From Alopecurus myosuroides (Eukaryota > Streptophyta > Magnoliopsida > Poales > Poaceae), in NCBI GenBank assembly GCA_028641055.1, contig CM054057.1:324514941-324578940 (forward strand): a DNA stretch of 64,000 nucleotides, written 5' to 3'. Under the pieces are notes generated by a model. That model ran no database searches and was not told where the DNA came from. It saw only the letters and a list, made by a program, of their open reading frames with translations. The position numbers and the translations under genes are program-made. Positions 35,115-46,873 of this stretch are shown one piece after another. Every line of letters starts with the position of its first letter. The stretch's first letter is position 1.

Positions 35115-35590
35115 GACGACACCACTAACAAGGGATTGTGCCCTCGCAATCCACCTGCTAACCCGGGAGGGGAAAGAAGTTAGACTATCGATTCTTCGTG
35201 CTTCCGGTTGATCTCCTCGACACCACTAACAAGAGATTCTTGCTCGGGCTGACGACGATGTTCTTCCACCAGGAATCTTCCGATGATCGAACCTATTAGG
35301 TTAAAGGCTCAGGAAACGTCCACCCACGTAGGATCCTAACACTTTGAAAGATAGACAAGAGGGGAGACACCAAAACAAATAAGATGGGAGGGGAAATAGA
35401 ATAGGGGTAAGGAGAAAACCAGAATCCTATTGAGATGTTTTTCCAAAATAGTTTAGCAGAAATAGCTTTTGACACTCTAGAAACAACGACCGTTAGCGAG
35501 GTTATCCTACAGGCTTTGCGGACCCGTTGCTTTGATAACCATTCGTATCGAAACAATATCGGGAATCGGAACCAAGGCTCTGATACCATT
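35115..35590 (-). other. 476-bp internal domain of the young element
   Basis: It contains no ORF resembling gag or pol. The primer site is at the right end. A 15-bp direct repeat GACACCACTAACAAG occurs at 35118-35132 and 35219-35233. No purine tract is visible on the minus strand next to the 3' LTR (35115 onward), so plus-strand priming is unexplained. The interval 35340-35420 is purine-rich on the plus strand, which is the wrong strand for a polypurine tract. Confidence 0.8.
35576..35588 (-). other. Primer binding site, tRNA-iMet, minus strand
   Basis: The plus strand reads GGCTCTGATACCA, i.e. TGGTATCAGAGCC on the minus strand, two bases from the LTR boundary at 35591. It sets the element's orientation. 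Confidence 0.92.
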
Positions 35591-38500
35591 TGTGACGCCC
35601 CGAGGTCGGGCACTATGCAGATTTCAGCATTCCCGCCAAATCCGCATAATAACCGATTCCAGGTTGCCAGTTATGATAACATTACAATAGTTCACGAATA
35701 ATCCACAATTACAACAGAAACAGATAGATACAAGATGACTCAAACGAGCCGGGGTTACAACTGATACAATACAAAGATCCGAATAACAGCGGAAGAAACA
35801 AACGTCCGTCTACGGACAAGATCCAAATTGGACTAAGAGTCCTCAAGATAACCGAAGGCGTCCAATCCCTGCCCAGGCCAAGCCGGAGGGATTCCCAAGC
35901 TAACGTCGTCAGACTTCAAACCTGTTGACTGCAATTTGGAATTTGCAGCCACGAAAGAGATTCGTGGGTCAGTACGGTTAAGTACTGGCAAGGGGAATAA
36001 GACCCATACTCACAAGTTACCGGAGTAGCCAGTCATCACAAGATACAAATACTTTAGGATCAACGGAGAGGAAGGGGTTATTGCAAATAATTGACAGCAG
36101 GCTGCACTAACCAACTACAGAGGGAAAACTACAACTTCCAACTAACAGAAAGGGGATAAGATCGAGGATTGGTAACCAACAGAAAGATAACATCAAACAA
36201 ACCCATCCTGGATCTCGCCCCTTTAGCCAAAGAAGCAATCCGAGGATAACTCACACCGTGGTATTAAAGATGAGTCAAGTTATTGTGTGAATAACCTATT
36301 ACTAGTCAAGTCGTTAATCATTGGGTGAAACATGGTTGATCATTATGTTGAAGTTGTCCTGAGTACTTGTTAGCCAGTACTTTCACCAAGTAATCCATAA
36401 CCGCGGAAAACACGGCTTCTCGAGAAGATTATCCCTGCAGGGTTGCACCATAGTAACCGACACTCATGAATATCCCGCCAGATGGAGCGGCCACTCCACC
36501 AAGCGGGGCACTCAACACAATCCAACCCTTCTTCGCATCAAGCCCAAAGCACCTTGGGCGCACGGCTAATCGAGCCCAGAAGAAAATGGACCCTCATAGC
36601 ACTCTAAGAACGTGTCCCCCTATATGCCGACTACGAAAGTTCCACCCGGGATCCAAGGGCTCGCAAGATCATGCATGCAGCAAATGGAAAACCCGAACTA
36701 AATGAGGCGATTTGGACGAGATGCGAATCGGGTCAAACTGAGGGGGAGCCCATACTCCCCAAATGCGGGTAGTGCGCTCATCATGGATCAGTAGACAAGA
36801 CCCTTTTCCTATTAGGGTCGACACTAGCAGGCCTCAAAACCACAAAGGGCCTCCTGCCGGTGCCTTATCATCAATTTATTATGATTACCATTAGCAATTA
36901 ACAGGTTTGATTAATTAACAGCGAGCCCCCAGAACATAATTAAGTAATAACAGAAAGTAACGGGTAACAGACTCGAGCAAAACAACCTAAGCAAGATAGT
37001 AAGACACGGGCTCAAGCAAAGGTTATAGGAGTGGAGGTGAGGCAATATCAGGGTTAAAGGATTCATGTGATAGGTTCGTAACAGAAACAACTACTACTAA
37101 GGCTAGCAGAAAAGAATCAACGGAAAGAATCGGTAACAAGTGATGAAAGGCAGCCATATGGCATGCAAGTGAGTATACTTGCCTGAGATCCCGCAAGGTA
37201 GCAGAACTTGTCGTTGCTCACATCATCTCAACGTCCTATCCGAGAAGAAGCAACGAACCTCGAACAAACACCGGGATGCAACAATTACTACTACGGCAAA
37301 AGATCCAGCATGAACAAGGTATGGATGCATGACATGTTTAATAGATGCACCAAAGTAGGCTAGTGGATAAGATACACAAGTTTAAATGGATTCCATATGC
37401 AAAGATTGCATATGGCAAACCCATGCCTTATAGTTGAATTAATTGTTCTAACACTAAGCATCATGTGTAAGTGGGTTAGAATGATGCATGCATGATGATA
37501 ACAAGATAACAACAAATAACAATGATGGATGCAAAGGAAAAAGGAAATAAAACAAGTTTGGAATTGATTTATCAAGTTTGGAAAATTTGGTTACTTAAGC
37601 ATGTCACACAAGCAATTGTTGTTTTCATCAAGTTAAAGTGTTCAAAACAAATAACAAAGTTGATATTTGAAAAGGTTATCAAATTTTAGTTGGATTACAT
37701 GTTTCACATTTGGAAATTGGACTTTGGATTATTTAATTATGAATTAAACAATATTAAACAAGTTTTAATTGAATTAAACAAGATTTAAAATGTTTAGGCA
37801 ATTTAAATTATTCAAACCAGAAAAAAAAAATTATATTTGAATAGAGTATTTAAAATGGTGTGGAAAACATATTTTATTTGAATTATTTGGACTTAGGAAT
37901 AATTAGTTATGAATTATTACAAATGGCATTTGAATTATTTGGATTTGAATTTAAAATGCATTTTGAAAATTCAAAACAGAACACAAATAAGTTATTTGGA
38001 AAGTTTGTTAAATTCTGAACAGAAAACATATATAACTTTTAGTTGTTGGATTAACAGATTAAAAGTTATTGAATTTGTAAGTTTATTGCTTAATTCTGTT
38101 ATTTAAAAGAAAAATTAAAACAGATTTCTTTTTATTCCGTTTTATACGCACTGGAGGCGTACCCACAGGCACTGCCCTGTGGGCCTGCGAGGCCAGCGTG
38201 GCACGCTGCGCTGGCGTGGCAGCCAGGGTCACCGACTGGTGGCCCCTGCCTGTCAGCCACGCGGGGAAAACAAAAGGGGTGGGTTTATTCGCTACCGCGA
38301 GGACTCGAACCCTGGATGCGCCGCTGCGCTGAAGGAACAAGACCAATCGGGCTAAGCTGCGGTTGGTGTTAGGTATGGGCAGCGGATGGGGTTATTCTTC
38401 AGGTATCGCCTCTAACTGAATTTTACTGAAAACGCGCAGGTACAGAGGTGCAGATAACTGCAACCAGCCGCGGCGCTCGATGGCCGGCGACGAAACTCCG

Positions 38501-39846
38501 CAGGGCAACGCTGCGGTGACCAACGGACGGGTGCTGCTAACTCGAGCCGCGCAGAACAGAAGAGGGAGGAGGGAGCGGCTGCTCACCGTGGTTCGGGTCG
38601 AGGAAGGCGCGGCTGCTGTCGCCGGACAGCAGCTAGGTCGGCGACGGAGGAAGCATTCCGGCACGGCGTGGCCTCCACTGGCGATCCCGGCAAGCGAAGA
38701 AAGGACGGGGAGGCGCCGGGGACTGCCGCGGTTCCGTTCCCACTGCCAGCTGCTCCTCGCGGTGGATGTGACCGGCGAGGAAGGCGACGGTCTCGGTTGT
38801 GAGCTCACGGTGGTTCGGGTTCAGTTTCAGAAGGTGAAATTCAGAGCAGAAGGAGGAAAATTCGGGGGAAGGGAACAGAAAGAGAGATGGCGGCGTTGGA
38901 GGTGGTGCTCTAGGGTTTCCAAGGGGGAAGAGGGGGAATAGATATAGGGGAAGGAGCTTGGTACGGCAGCTCATCCATGGGGTGGGGATCGATCACACGG
39001 CTGTTCTTGGTTCGTACAGGATGACAGCGACTTGAGGAAGAAAGACAGAAAAGATAGAGGGGTATGGGCCAGCAGGTTTGGTGGGCTTTGGGGAAATTGA
39101 GAGGATGGGGTTGGGCTGGTTCCCTCTCCTCCCTCTTAGGCTATTTTTATTTTTCCTTTTCCATTTTTTTTGCAAGAGATCAAAGAGGGAGAAAGAATAG
39201 GATTTTGGGGTTTAACCTTTGTAATTATTTGGGATACTTTTCAAAAACAGGAACTTAAGCAATGTCAACCTATTTTTCACAAGATTTGAAATTCTAAATG
39301 ATTTAAAGTTGTTTTGTTAAAATTATCAATTAGGGTGTGAGGGTGTTTAGTTGATAATTAAAGTTTATCAATTTGCAAAACAATAAATAAAAGCAAGTTT
39401 GGTTTTTGATTTCAAGATTGGTAATATTAGTTTGATTTTTAAATTGGTATTTGAATTTCAAATAGGGTTTGGGGTTTTATTTTATATGAAATGTTTTATT
39501 AATTTGCAAACAACAAATCAATGCAAGTGTGAACATTAAGTCCCAAGATTTGAAAACTTTATTTGTTTTTTTAAAGTTGTTATTTGAATTTTCCATAGCA
39601 TTTCATAAAGATTGAATTTTAAACAATGTTATCCCACTAACTCAAACAATGATGAAATCTTATTGACTTAGTTTGTTTGCAAGATTTTAATTGCCAAACC
39701 ACAATTGGATCATGTCACATATGATTGAAATGATTTGAATTTTGAGTTGTTTTGAAAAACAGAATGCAATGCTCATGTGATGCATATGATGCAAGCCAAA
39801 AAGAAAACAAACACTTTCCTATTAGGGTAACACCCCAGGTGTTACA
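35591..39846 (-). repeat. 5' LTR of the young element
   Basis: 4256 bp, nearly identical to the left copy. Differences seen: 35844 (C for G), 37825 and 37829-37830 (A-run variant), the T run at about 39163-39170 (2 bp shorter), and 39795 (G for T). Contents mirror the 3' LTR. Confidence 0.92.
38292..38361 (-). other. tRNA-like module with Pol III A and B boxes (5' LTR)
   Basis: Second copy of the module at 33558-33627, with the A box at 38342-38354 and the B box at 38301-38311. Confidence 0.5.
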
Positions 39847-41578
39847 CCATCCTAGCGGGAACTCGTTTCCGGGGAGACGCCGGAAGGCAGTCGGCGACGG
39901 CGCGCGGCGGCGGCCGGACAGCGGCACGGCACGGCGACGATTTAGGGCGAGAGGGAGAGGGAAAAATGGTCGGGGAGGACCGCGTGCTCACCATGAACGC
40001 CACGGAGGGCTCGTAGAAGGAGGAGGAAGCTCGAGGGCGGAGGAATCCCTCGCCGGAGCTCCGTCGGGCTCGGGGAAGAACGAGGACGGCGCGGGCACTA
40101 CGAGGAGATTCGGCTCGATTTCTTCGGCACCGAGGTCCTACTCGACGAGGCGGAGATGATGGCACCAATGGCTGCCGGCGGCGAGCTCCCATTTGGCCGA
40201 ATCGACGACGAGCTCAACCTAGGGTTTCGGTTTGGGCATTTTCTTGAGAGAGAGAGAGGGTGTGTTCGAGGGGGGAGAGAGAGGGGGCAGGTAGAGATGC
40301 ACTTGAGGGGTTTTAAGCACCTAGAAGTCTTCTACTCGAAGCAAAGGAAGCATGGGCTTCCATGCCTCAACTTGCAGCTACAGGAAGAAGAAGGTGTGTG
40401 TGACTCAGCTTACATTTAGGTCCTTGGTTATTTACATATAGGTCCTTTTCTCTCTGAAAATTGATGTTTTCACTAAGCAAACAAAGTCTAAAATTGAAAC
40501 CCTTTTGCCCAAAATTCTTATTAGTTGAGGTGTACAACATATGTGAAAATTGGCTCAATTGAATAAACTTGGTAGTTCAAAGTTGTTCAAATTTGAATTC
40601 TTACATAAATGGACATTGAATTTATTAACCTACTTAGGAGCTTCCAAAAATGATAATTTTTGGCACACATTCCTTATTTGATGTGTTCCTTGTGTGGTAG
40701 AAAACTCAAGTCATTTTGAGTTACTTCATAGAACAAACTTGTTCAAATTTCAAAAAGGTGCTGTCAAGAAAACAGGGGTTTTTGGCAACTTAAATTATTC
40801 ACAAACTTGTGCCCTTTTGGTTTTCATCCTTATTTATGATATAGAGCATGTGGTATTTATTTTATGGCATTTTGAAAAAGTTTGTAGAACAAACTTGTTC
40901 AAAATCCCAAATGTTGCTGTGGAGAAAAACCATGTTTTCAGGGCTTTAATGGATTCAAATTTTGGTCTCCTCTTGTGTGTGTTCCTTATTTGATATAAGG
41001 AAGCAATGGTATGAATTTCAAATCATTTTAACAAAGTTTCCAATAGTAACTTGTTTTAGTTTTCTGTTTCTGGAAATATTGGAATTTCTATTTAATAAAG
41101 CACTAGGCTTTTCTTTAACAATGCTTTGCCAAAATATTTATGTGACTAGAGATAGCAAGTCAATGCTCTCCAATACCTTTGTTTTTAATCTTGCAAGGTT
41201 GGAAAAACATTTGATAATATTTTGGTGAAGCATTTAAGAATGCCTCTTTTTCTGATAATCTTGTAGGGAAATTTTATTAAGTGTTTCCTCTTTCTTAATT
41301 TAGGTCTTGGAATAATATTCAACAAGTATGAGATTCATAAGATGTTTTTGGAAAAATCTTTGATCAATATTTACTTTAGAAAATATTGCCAAGGTCATTG
41401 GAACAATATGTTGAATATTTTGTTTTCAATTTCTTAGCCATGTAAGTTTATATAATTAGTTTGTTTAGTTGCACTCAAACAAATACAATCAAAGTTTAAT
41501 TGTCGCAATCAAATTTTAATTGTCAAGCAATTAGCAAAACAATTGTGTTAACAGGTATTCCAAAATTGGGATGTGACA
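39847..41578 (-). repeat. 5' part of the solo 6.1-kb LTR
   Basis: 1732 bp, reverse complement of the first part of the LTR at 45521. It contains a GC-rich leader block (39850-40240), a CT-rich tract (GA-rich on the plus strand) at 40240-40290, and then AT-rich DNA with the LTR start TGTCACATCCCAATTTTGG at 41578. In this copy the ATG found at the head of the leader frame in the other two LTRs is absent. Confidence 0.85.
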
Positions 41579-43420
41579 CCTATGTACATGGAACTTTGTT
41601 CCTCTCTCTATAGAGTTTGTTTTTCTATCTTTGCGGAACTTTTATTCCTAATTTTGTTACCCGAGTTTTTGTTCATATCTCCATGGAACTTTGTTCCTCT
41701 ATAGACTTTTTTGGTTCCTATCTTCATTGAGCTTTTTGTTCATATCTTTGAACCTCACTTTTGTTCCAAGCATTTTGTTCCTATGTAAATGGAGCTTTTT
41801 GTTCCTACCTTTTATTCTGATCATTTGTTTCTATGTCCGAGTTTGTGTTTCTATCTTTGTGAAACTTTTTCTTCTAACTTTGTTGTCCTAGTTTTTGTTC
41901 CTAGTTTTTGTTCCTATCTCCATTAAAATTTGTTCCTCTAACTTTTTGGTTCCCATCTTCATTGAGATTATTTTCCTTGGTGTGTTCCTTATTTTTGTTC
42001 CAAGCATCTTGATCCTATGTCAGCTTTTTGTTACTACCTTTTATTCCGAGTGTTTCTTCCTATGTCCATGGAATTTTGTTCCTCTCTCTATAGAGTTTGT
42101 GTTCCTATCTTTGCGGAACTTTTGTTCCTAAATTTGTTGCGCGAGTTTTTGTTCCTATTTCCTTGAATCTTTGTTCCTCTGTAGACTTTTTGGTTCATAT
42201 CTCCATTGAGATTTTTCTTCCTAGCTTTTTTCTCACTTTTGTTCCAAGCATTTCGTTCCTATGTCAATGGAGTGTTTTGTTCCTATCTTTTCTATCGAGC
42301 ATTTGTTCCTATGTCTATGGAACTTTTCTCCTCTCTCTCTCTATAGAGTTTGTGTTCCTATCTTTGTGTAACCTTTGTTCCTAACATTGTTGCCCGTGTT
42401 TTTGTTCCTATCTCCATGAAACTTTGTTCCTCTATAGAATTTTGGTTCCTATCTCTACTGATCTTTTTGTTCCCAATTTTGTTTCTCACTTTTGTTCCAA
42501 TGTCAATGGAGTTATTTGTTCCTACCTTTTATTCGAAGCGTTTCTTCCTGTGTCCATGGAACTTCGTTCCTCTCTCTATAGAGTTTGTGTTCCTATATTT
42601 GCGGAACTTTTGTTCCTAACTTTGTTGCCCGAGTTTTTGTTCGTATCTCCATGAAACTTTGTTCCTCTGTAGACCTTTAGTTCCTATATCCATTGAGATT
42701 TTTTGTTCCTATCTTTGTTTCTCACTTTTGTTACAAGAATTTTGTTCCCATGTCAATGGAGCTTTTTGTTCCTACCTATTATTCTGAGCGTTTGTTCCTA
42801 TTTCCATGGAACTTTGTTCTTCTCCATATAGATTTTGTGTTTCTATCTTTGCTGAGCTTTTGTTCCTACCTTTTATTTTGAGCGTTTATTCCTATTTTCA
42901 TGGAACTTTGTTCCTCTCCGTATAGAGTTTGTTTTTCTATCTGTGCGGAACTTTTGTTACTAACTTTGTTACTCAAGTTTTTGTTCATATCTCCATGGAA
43001 CTTTGTTCCTCTATAGATTTTTTTGGTTTCTATCTCCATTGAGTTTTTTGTTCCTATCTTTGATCCTCACTTTTGTTCTAAACATTTTGTTCCTATGTAA
43101 ATGGAGCTTTTTGTTCCTACCTTTTATTCTGAGCATTCGTTTCTATGTCCGAGTTTGTGTTCCTATCTTTGTGGAACTTTTTCTCCTAACTTTGTTGCCC
43201 GAGTTTTTGTTCCTATCTCCATCAAAATTTGTTCCTCTATAGACTTTCTGGTTCCCAACTTCATTGAGAATATTTTTCTTGTTGTGCTCCTCATTTTTGT
43301 TCCAAGCATTTTGTTCCTATGTCAATGGAGTTTTTTGTTCCTACCTTTTATTCCAGGTTTGTGTTCCACTTGCTACTTTTTGTTCCTTTTTTATTTGTTT
43401 TAGGGTTCATAATTTTTTGC
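41579..43420 (+). repeat. GTTCCT tandem repeat, right block
   Basis: Continuation of the array at 26041-26504. The landmark TATAGAGTTTGTGTTCC recurs at about 41609, 42089, 42342, 42577, 42827 and 42921, giving a period of 235-253 bp with some deleted units. All the Phe/Leu-rich frames in this stretch (41691-43683) are the array read in translation. Its edge fades into T-rich DNA after about 43370. Confidence 0.85.
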
Positions 43421-43908
43421 TATATTTGTTATATTCTCCTATTGGTAAGTGTTCTTGTTTTATTTTTCCACTTTATTTCTTTTTTGGAATATTTCATATT
43501 TTTTGCTTTCCCTGTTGTCCCGATTGTTCTGATCACTTCAAAATTGTTCCTCTTTGTGACGTGATTTATTTCACGGGTACTAAATATTGTGTTTTGGTAG
43601 TTATTGCGACTTTTTGTATATGTTTCTCAAATTACTTTGGTTCGTCCAATTTTTATTTTATTTTATCAAATTTTGTTTTATAAGTTTCCACCTTTTGTCC
43701 TCTTGGTCTAGAATATTATTTCTCTCGTACTCATGTTTTTTAAAATTTTGTTTTACTTAATCGGGATTTATTGTTCCACTTGGTAGTCAAAATTTTGTTT
43801 TATGGTCACCAAAGTTTGCTCCACCTTGTATAAATTTCCGTTTCAGCTTTGGTCCAAATCTTTGTGCCCACATGAACCGTAGTGATTAGTGGATGTTAAA
43901 ATTAAATA
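43421..43908. other. T-rich flank of the tandem repeat
   Basis: T-rich, strand-asymmetric DNA with scattered GTTCC and TTTTGTTTTA motifs. No gene or element boundary was recognised up to the MITE. Confidence 0.4.
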
Positions 43909-44062
43909 CTCCCTCTGTATCGAAATATAAAATGTTTTACTGTTTACTAAACAACATGTATCTAAACATATTTTAGTGCAAGATTCGTATGAATCTATAC
44001 AATAAAACATGTGTAGATATGTTTTGTCTAAAAAAAGTTAAAACATCTCAATACGGAGGAAG
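43909..44062. mobile_element. Stowaway MITE (Tc1/mariner), 154 bp
   Basis: Terminal inverted repeats CTCCCTCTGTATCGAAATAT and, reversed from the right end, CTTCCTCCGTATTGAGATGT, flanked by TA at 43907-43908 and 44063-44064. CTCCCTCCGT termini with a TA target site define grass Stowaway elements. It has no coding capacity; a mariner transposase would act in trans. Confidence 0.92.
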
Positions 44063-44305
44063 TATTAATTTAGTACAAGTGGTCCGTTCCGTTCTCTCCT
44101 CGAGATTCCTGCATGCATAAAGTCGTCACGTTGTTTTTTATGCATGCGTACTAAGAAATTCCGTTGTTTTTTACCTCAATAGCGTGTGCATGCATACACT
44201 AGAGAGAAAGAAATAGGACGTGTACAGAACAGCATGCATGACCTGCCGCCTGCGCGCATCCACACTCAACATGCTGATCCGTACGTAGACATCGCAGATA
44301 GTTTA
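44063..44305. other. Unassigned flank
   Basis: Between the MITE and the proposed copia LTR. It is rich in TGCATGC and GCATGCAT strings (RY-like motifs). No gene seen. Confidence 0.35.
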
Positions 44306-44584
44306 TGTTACGGAACCGGTACGTGACGTGACAGGTGGTCCCACGTTTACCTAGTCCATCTCCACCCTCTCCACGGTAAGTGAGTGCTTATCCATCTAGC
44401 TCATCCCCATTATATAATTAGGCATTGTACGTAGACTTGTTAGACAGAGAAAAGAAATAAAGAATTACTTTGCCCACGTACTGTGTCCCTTTTCTTTACT
44501 GTTCGTGTGTTGATCTGTGCCTTCGTCTACATCGCCGCCGTCGCACACCATCGGGACTGGCCAGCCGGCAGGGGTTGTGCAACA
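44306..44584 (+). repeat. Proposed 5' LTR of the right-hand copia element
   Basis: 279 bp with TGTT...AACA ends, a TATA box in ATTATATAATTAGG (about 44408-44421) and a primer-site-like sequence straight after it. The 5' boundary is inferred; the second LTR needed to prove it is outside the window. Confidence 0.45.
44410..44417 (+). promoter_or_regulatory. TATA box of the copia LTR
   Basis: TATATAAT, about 170 bp before the end of the proposed LTR, is the only strong TATA element upstream of the primer site. Confidence 0.5.
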
Positions 44585-44599
44585 CGTTATCAGCACGAG
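44585..44599 (+). other. Primer-site-like sequence
   Basis: CGTTATCAGCACGAG immediately follows the proposed LTR end. It shares TATCAG with the tRNA-Met site but diverges after that. I associate this string with a group of grass copia elements. Confidence 0.4.
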
Positions 44600-45520
44600 T
44601 CTCTGCACCGAGTCTGCACCGAGCAGGCTTTCTGCAAAAATCGCGAAGGTATAACTCAGATCTGATCGCAAAATGGAACCGTCTCGCAATTTCCTTTCCG
44701 TTTTTTGCGTTCCGCGTAATTTTAAGATCGCATCTATGGTGTGGATTTCTCTCCCTGGGGATCGAGCTGACACGCTGTCGCCGGCCAATGTCGATATCCC
44801 CGGATCACGAGAGATTTGATGACTACACTGTGGAGAGACGGTACAGATCGTTATCCCGCTAGTCACGGTACCGCCGCGATTGCACCGGCTATGCAACGCG
44901 CCGTCAAAATCCCAGATGGATCTGACGATGAACACGATAATTTTTCGATTTTTTTTCGCCATCACCGCGCTGTCGCACGCACGTGCGACCCTGCTGGTCG
45001 CCGCCGTTCCTCGCCGGAGGCCCTGCTGGACGCGTTCCTCACTGGAGGCCCTGCTGGCCGGCCCGCCCGCGCGGCGTCGCTGCACTGGCCGCCGTCGTGG
45101 CCGCCTCGCGCTCCGGCGGCCGCGCCGCCCGCCCTGCTGGCCGGCGCGAGCGTCACCGCCCGGGAACGCCATGGTCGCACCGCGCCTCGGCCGCGCCCCG
45201 GCCGCCCTGTGCTGCGCCTCGGCACCGGCCACCCCGCGACGGCCACCCGGCGCCAGTTGTCGCGCCGCCCGGCCATCCCGCCGCGCAGACGGCTGCCCCG
45301 ACGGCGCCCACCCACCCGCACTCCGTGACCGGCCGGCCGCCGCCGCCTCACTGCCGCTCCGCCGCCGCGATGACCCATCGGCCTTGGCCCCGCTGGCCTT
45401 GGCCCTGCGCATGGCCGGACCGGCCGGACGCCGACGCCGCCACCGGGCGAGCGGCCCTCCGCATCGACGGAACCCTACTCGCTCGCTCGCTCTGCCATCG
45501 ACTGGCTGGGCTGGCGTGGT
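44600..45520 (+). other. Copia leader, left half
   Basis: A GT donor context (GAAG then GTATAA at 44649) lies 65 bp after the primer site. The rest becomes extremely GC-rich (44980-45520) with runs of GGCC and GCCGCC. Long open frames on both strands here (for example 44465-45526 minus, 44880-45605 plus) come from base composition. The element at 45521 is inserted at the sequence GTGGT. Confidence 0.5.
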
Positions 45521-46873
45521 TGTCACATCCCAATTTTGGAATACCGGACAACACAGTTGTTTTGCTAATTGCTTGACAATTAAACTTTGGTTGTGTTTGT
45601 TTTAAGTGCAACTAAACAAACTAATTATATAAACTTGCAAACTTACAAAGATAGCAAAGTAGTGAACTAAAAATATTCAACATATTGTTCCAATGACCTT
45701 GGCAATATTTTCTAAAGTAAATATTGATCAAAGAGTTTTCCAAAACTATCTTATGAATTCCATACTTGTTGAATATTATTCCAAGGCCTAAATTAAGAAA
45801 GAGGAAACACTAAATAAATTTCCCTAAAAGATTATCAGAAAAAGAGGCATTCTTAGATGCTTCACCAAAATCTTATCAAATGTTTTTCCAACCTTGCAAG
45901 ATTAAAAACAAAAGTATTGGAGAGCATTGACTTGCTATCTCTAGTCACATAAATATTTTGGCAAAGCATTGTTAAAGAAAAGCCAAGTGCCTTATTAAAT
46001 TGAATTTCCAATATTTCCAGAAACAGAAAACTAAAACAAGTAACTATCGGAAACTTTCTTCAAATGATCTGAAATTAATACCAGTGATTCCTTATATCAA
46101 ATAAGGAACACACACAAGAGGATACCAAAAATTGAATCCATTAAAGTCCTGAAAACATGATTTTTCTCCACAGCAACAATTGGAATTTTGAACAAGTTTG
46201 TTCTACAAACTTTTTCAAAATGCCATGAGATAAATACCACATGCTCTATAACATAAATAAGGATGAAAACCAAAAGGGCACAAGTTTTTGAATTGTTTAA
46301 GTTGCCAAAAACCCCTGTTTTGTAGACAGAACCTTTTTGAAATTTGAACAAGTTTGTTCTACGAAGTAACTCAAAGTGACTTGAATTTTCTACCACATAA
46401 GGAATACACCAAATAAGGAATATGTGCCGAAAAATTATCATTTTTGGAAGCTCCTAAGTAGGTTAATAAATTCAATGTCCATTTATGTCAGAATTGAAAT
46501 TTGAACAACTTTGAACTACCAAGTTTATTCAATTGAGCCAATTTTCACATATGTTGTGCACCTCAACTAATAAGAATTTTGGGCAAAAGGAATTTAATTT
46601 TAGACTTTGTTTTCCTAGTGAAAACATCATTTTTCAGAGAGGACAGGGACTTCTTTGTAAATGGCCAGGGACCTAGTTGTAATCCCAGTCACACCTTCTT
46701 CAACCTAGCCTCTCTGTAGATACAGGGCACCTACTCCATTGCCTTCGAGTAGAAGGTTTCCTCGAGGATAAGAGGCCCCCCCATGTGCTCTTGTCTGCCC
46801 AGTTGCTCTCTCCCCCCCCCCCCACTCGAGCTCTCTCTCTCTGTGCATTTGCCCCAAAACCGAAACCCTAGGT

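Larger units (their letters stand above)
30857..39846 (-). mobile_element. Very young non-autonomous gypsy-type element with 4.26-kb LTRs (TSD CCATC)
   Basis: Two 4.26-kb direct repeats (30857-35114 and 35591-39846) enclose only 476 bp. The flanks are both CCATC (30852-30856, 39847-39851). A tRNA-Met primer site sits against the right repeat on the minus strand, which fixes the orientation: the right copy is the 5' LTR. I could find only five substitutions, at three places, and one 2-bp poly-T indel between the LTRs. There is no gag or pol. It is a LARD/TRIM-like derivative that needed proteins supplied in trans, and probably the most recent insertion in the window. Confidence 0.93.
26505..41578 (-). 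mobile_element. ~6.1-kb solo LTR of the giant-LTR gypsy family (TSD CCTAT), split by a younger element
   Basis: The ends on the plus strand are TGTAAGGACCCCAGACCGGC and CCAAAATTGGGATGTGACA. The flanks are CCTAT at 26500-26504 and 41579-41583. Removing the element at 30857-39846 leaves about 6.08 kb, the reverse complement of the LTRs at 45521-51556 and 55061-61114, with which it shares both termini, the AT-rich body and the mini-ORFs. There is no internal sequence and no second LTR, so this is a solo LTR. It is more diverged from the two LTRs of the 45.5-kb element than those are from each other. Confidence 0.9.

Noticed and set aside
31732..39258. Apparent duplicated gene cluster (identical ORFs 4734 bp apart)
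   Set aside because: The pairs are the two LTRs of one retrotransposon with TSD CCATC. They are repeat copies and not a gene family.
41579..43420. Regularly spaced short repeats resembling a CRISPR array
   Set aside because: Units are irregular, spacers are themselves repeated, and the setting is a plant genome.
41691..43683. Series of Phe/Leu-rich ORFs resembling membrane proteins
   Set aside because: They are translations of the GTTCCT tandem array (periodic LFLPF and NFVP-like repeats) and shift frame between units.
44465..45526. 353-codon minus-strand ORF and overlapping long plus-strand ORFs
   Set aside because: The region is extremely GC-rich copia leader in which all frames stay open by composition. 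The proteins are Arg/Ala/Gly-rich low complexity with no domain, and the ORF ends at the insertion point of the 15.6-kb element.
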